This document shows positions 6,039 through 7,340 of a DNA stretch of 7,340 bases, piece after piece. The stretch comes from Flectobacillus sp. GTDB lineage: Bacteria > Bacteroidota > Bacteroidia > Cytophagales > Spirosomataceae. The translations under genes were made by a program, and so were the position numbers. Below the pieces are notes generated by a model. That model worked only from the letters and a program-made list of their open reading frames with translations, ran no database searches and was not told the origin of the DNA. The stretch spans positions 1-7,340 of the forward strand of contig JARXAV010000079.1 in the NCBI GenBank assembly GCA_029865665.1. Direction: 5' to 3'. Position 1 is the first letter of the stretch; each line of letters opens with the position of its first letter.

Positions 6039-6998
6039 TTATGCGTTTTTACGAGCAATTGCTTTTAACGCTTTTTCTACGATAGAAGCTGCATTTAAAC
6101 CATATTTTTCCATTAATTGAGCTGGTGTTCCAGATTCACCGAATGAATCGTTTACAGCAACGTATTCTAATGGAACGTAGTGTTCTTGCATTAATAATTG
6201 AGCGATAGAGTCACCTAGACCACCGTTCATTTGGTGTTCTTCAGCAGAAACCGCACAACCTGTCTTCTTCACTGATGCTAAGATAGCTTCTGAGTCCAAA
6301 GGTTTAATCGTGTGGATATTAATAATTTCAGCATTGATACCTTGTTCTGCCAAAATTTCACCTGCTTGGATAGCTTCCCAAACTAAATGTCCTGTAGCAA
6401 AGATACTTACGTCTGTTCCTTCGTTCATCATCACTGCTTTACCGATGATAAATTCTTGGTCTGGATCTGTAAATACAGGAATTACTGGACGACCAAAACG
6501 TAAGTAAACTGGCCCTTCGTATTCTGCTACTGCGATAGTTGCCGCTTTTGTTTGGTTATAGTCACAAGGGTTGATTACGGTCATGCCTGGAAGCATTTTC
6601 ATCAAACCAATATCTTCTAAAATTTGGTGAGTAGCACCGTCTTCTCCTAACGTTAAGCCTGCGTGAGAACAAGCAATTTTAACGTTTTTGTTTGAATAGG
6701 CTACTGATTGACGAATTTGGTCATACACACGACCTGTACCGAAGTTAGCGAACGTTGTAGCAAAAGGAATCTTTCCGCCGATTGTTAAACCAGCAGCGAT
6801 ACAAATCATGTTTGCTTCAGCAATACCTGTTTGGAAGAAACGCTCAGGGTTTTCTTTGATGAAAGCATCTAATTTTAATGAGCCAATTAAGTCAGCACAA
6901 AGAGCGACAACATTAGGGTTTTTTTGACCCAAAACCTGCATACCTGCTCCGAAACCAGAACGAGTATCTTTTTTTTCTGTGAATGTGTATTTTTTCAT
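6039..6998 (-). CDS. tkt: Transketolase, C-terminal subunit
   Basis: This is the pyrimidine-binding and C-terminal half of a two-subunit transketolase (319 residues, the usual size for the split form), a thiamine-diphosphate enzyme of the non-oxidative pentose phosphate pathway. It transfers two-carbon ketol units between sugar phosphates in the cytosol. GIAEANMICIAAGL (58-71) contains Glu61, the predicted cofactor-activating glutamate. FATTFANFGTGRVYDQIR (79-96) and GEDGATHQILEDIGL (118-132) are the characteristic TPP-domain motifs. The C-terminal domain begins near residue 190 (GTDVSIFATGHLVWEA) and includes EEHQMNGGLG. The partner N-terminal subunit, which carries the diphosphate-binding domain and is normally the adjacent upstream gene, is absent from the visible upstream sequence, where a Uma2-family gene lies instead. 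Some pyruvate dehydrogenase E1-beta and DXP synthase proteins share this fold, but the motifs here are those of transketolase. Confidence 0.93.
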   Translation of the reverse strand: MKKYTFTEKKDTRSGFGAGMQVLGQKNPNVVALCADLIGSLKLDAFIKENPERFFQTGIAEANMICIAAGLTIGGKIPFATTFANFGTGRVYDQIRQSVAYSNKNVKIACSHAGLTLGEDGATHQILEDIGLMKMLPGMTVINPCDYNQTKAATIAVAEYEGPVYLRFGRPVIPVFTDPDQEFIIGKAVMMNEGTDVSIFATGHLVWEAIQAGEILAEQGINAEIINIHTIKPLDSEAILASVKKTGCAVSAEEHQMNGGLGDSIAQLLMQEHYVPLEYVAVNDSFGESGTPAQLMEKYGLNAASIVEKALKAIARKNA

Positions 6999-7011
6999 TT
7001 TTCTATTTTTA

Positions 7012-7030
7012 CTCGGTAGCTATGACCGAG
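7012..7030 (-). other. Small hairpin in the transketolase leader
   Basis: CTCGGT (7012-7017) and ACCGAG (7025-7030) form a perfect 6-bp stem with a 7-nt loop, 13 bp upstream of the transketolase ATG. If transcription starts further right, the hairpin lies in the 5' leader of the mRNA. No U run follows it on the - strand, so it is not a terminator for the upstream gene. Stability or translation effects are possible but unproven. Confidence 0.35.
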
Positions 7031-7051
7031 GTACATTGCATTTTTTTTGAT

Positions 7052-7080
7052 AAAAAATAATTAGCACTAGGGCAAGCCAA
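7052..7080 (-). promoter_or_regulatory. Possible transketolase promoter
   Basis: On the - strand a TTG (7080-7078) is followed after 18 bp by TATTTTTT (7059-7052), one base short of the Bacteroidota -7 consensus TAnnTTTG. Transcription would begin near 7046, leaving a leader of about 48 nt that includes the small hairpin at 7012-7030. The region is very AT-rich, so a chance match is possible. Confidence 0.3.
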
Positions 7081-7084
7081 ATTT

Positions 7085-7340
7085 TCAAACGAATACTTTG
7101 TTTAGGTCAATGCTTAATTCTGGAAATGTATAGGAGTTCATAATTTCATCTTCTACATAAGGACGTTGTCCGATGAATTTGCCTGTGTCGTTAAGGGTAA
7201 AAATAAGTACGTTCTTGTCAAGCGTGTTTACAATCCAATACTCTTTTACGCCTGCTTCTTCATAGACCTCAAATTTTTCCTTCATTTCCTTCTTACTATT
7301 GCCTGGCGATAAAATTTCGACAATTAAATCGGGTGCTCCA
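7085..7340 (-). CDS. Uma2-family (DUF820) protein, 5'-truncated by the window edge
   Basis: Only the last 84 residues are visible. The frame is open to the right edge, so the ATG at 7285 is internal. The visible part begins GAPDLIVEILSPGNSKKEMK and continues with YEEAGVKEYWIV, the conserved C-terminal half of the Uma2 family. These proteins have a PD-(D/E)XK nuclease-like fold; the Asp of PDL and the Glu of VEI are the predicted acidic active-site positions. Family members occur in many copies in cyanobacteria and Bacteroidota, and their biological role is not well established. The gene lies 86 bp upstream of transketolase on the same strand, with no convincing terminator between them. Confidence 0.85.
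   Translation of the reverse strand, partial: GAPDLIVEILSPGNSKKEMKEKFEVYEEAGVKEYWIVNTLDKNVLIFTLNDTGKFIGQRPYVEDEIMNSYTFPELSIDLNKVFV

Overview
This 7.3 kb window reads as an ordinary chromosomal segment of a low-GC member of the Bacteroidota, most likely of the Cytophagales/Spirosomaceae type. Several things point there: the transketolase is split into separate subunits; an ECF sigma gene is followed by a one-span anti-sigma protein and an LTxxQ-type periplasmic protein; Shine-Dalgarno sequences are mostly absent; and one intergenic region carries a promoter of the Bacteroidota type (TTG, about 20 bp, TAnnTTTG). Genus placement is inference only. There are no tRNA or rRNA genes, CRISPR arrays or insertion sequences.

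Layout. (1) Bases 1-1638, + strand: the 3' part of a sensor histidine kinase whose N-terminus lies off the left edge, then a small one-span membrane protein of unknown function. (2) Bases 1644-4263: a divergent locus. A DeoR-family repressor reads rightward. A HAD deoxyribonucleotidase-like phosphatase and a YbjJ-type MFS transporter read leftward. The divergent intergenic region holds a perfect 18-bp palindrome that covers the -33 element of the predicted phosphatase promoter, so the repressor very likely controls this set. A terminator-like hairpin separates phosphatase from transporter. (3) Bases 4320-5933, - strand: an ECF sigma factor, a predicted transmembrane anti-sigma protein with a strongly acidic outer tail, and a secreted basic LTxxQ/CpxP-like protein. 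The architecture recalls the CnrYXH metal-sensing system (sigma, anti-sigma, periplasmic sensor). A 20-bp imperfect inverted repeat lies upstream of the sigma gene. (4) Bases 6039-7340, - strand: the C-terminal subunit of transketolase, preceded by the 3' part of a Uma2-family (PD-(D/E)XK-like) gene that runs off the right edge. The N-terminal transketolase subunit is not next to it.

Nothing here is a clearly new defence or mobile system. The best leads are the sigma/anti-sigma/LTxxQ module, with its charge complementarity and upstream inverted repeat, and the phosphatase-transporter pair under a probable DeoR operator.
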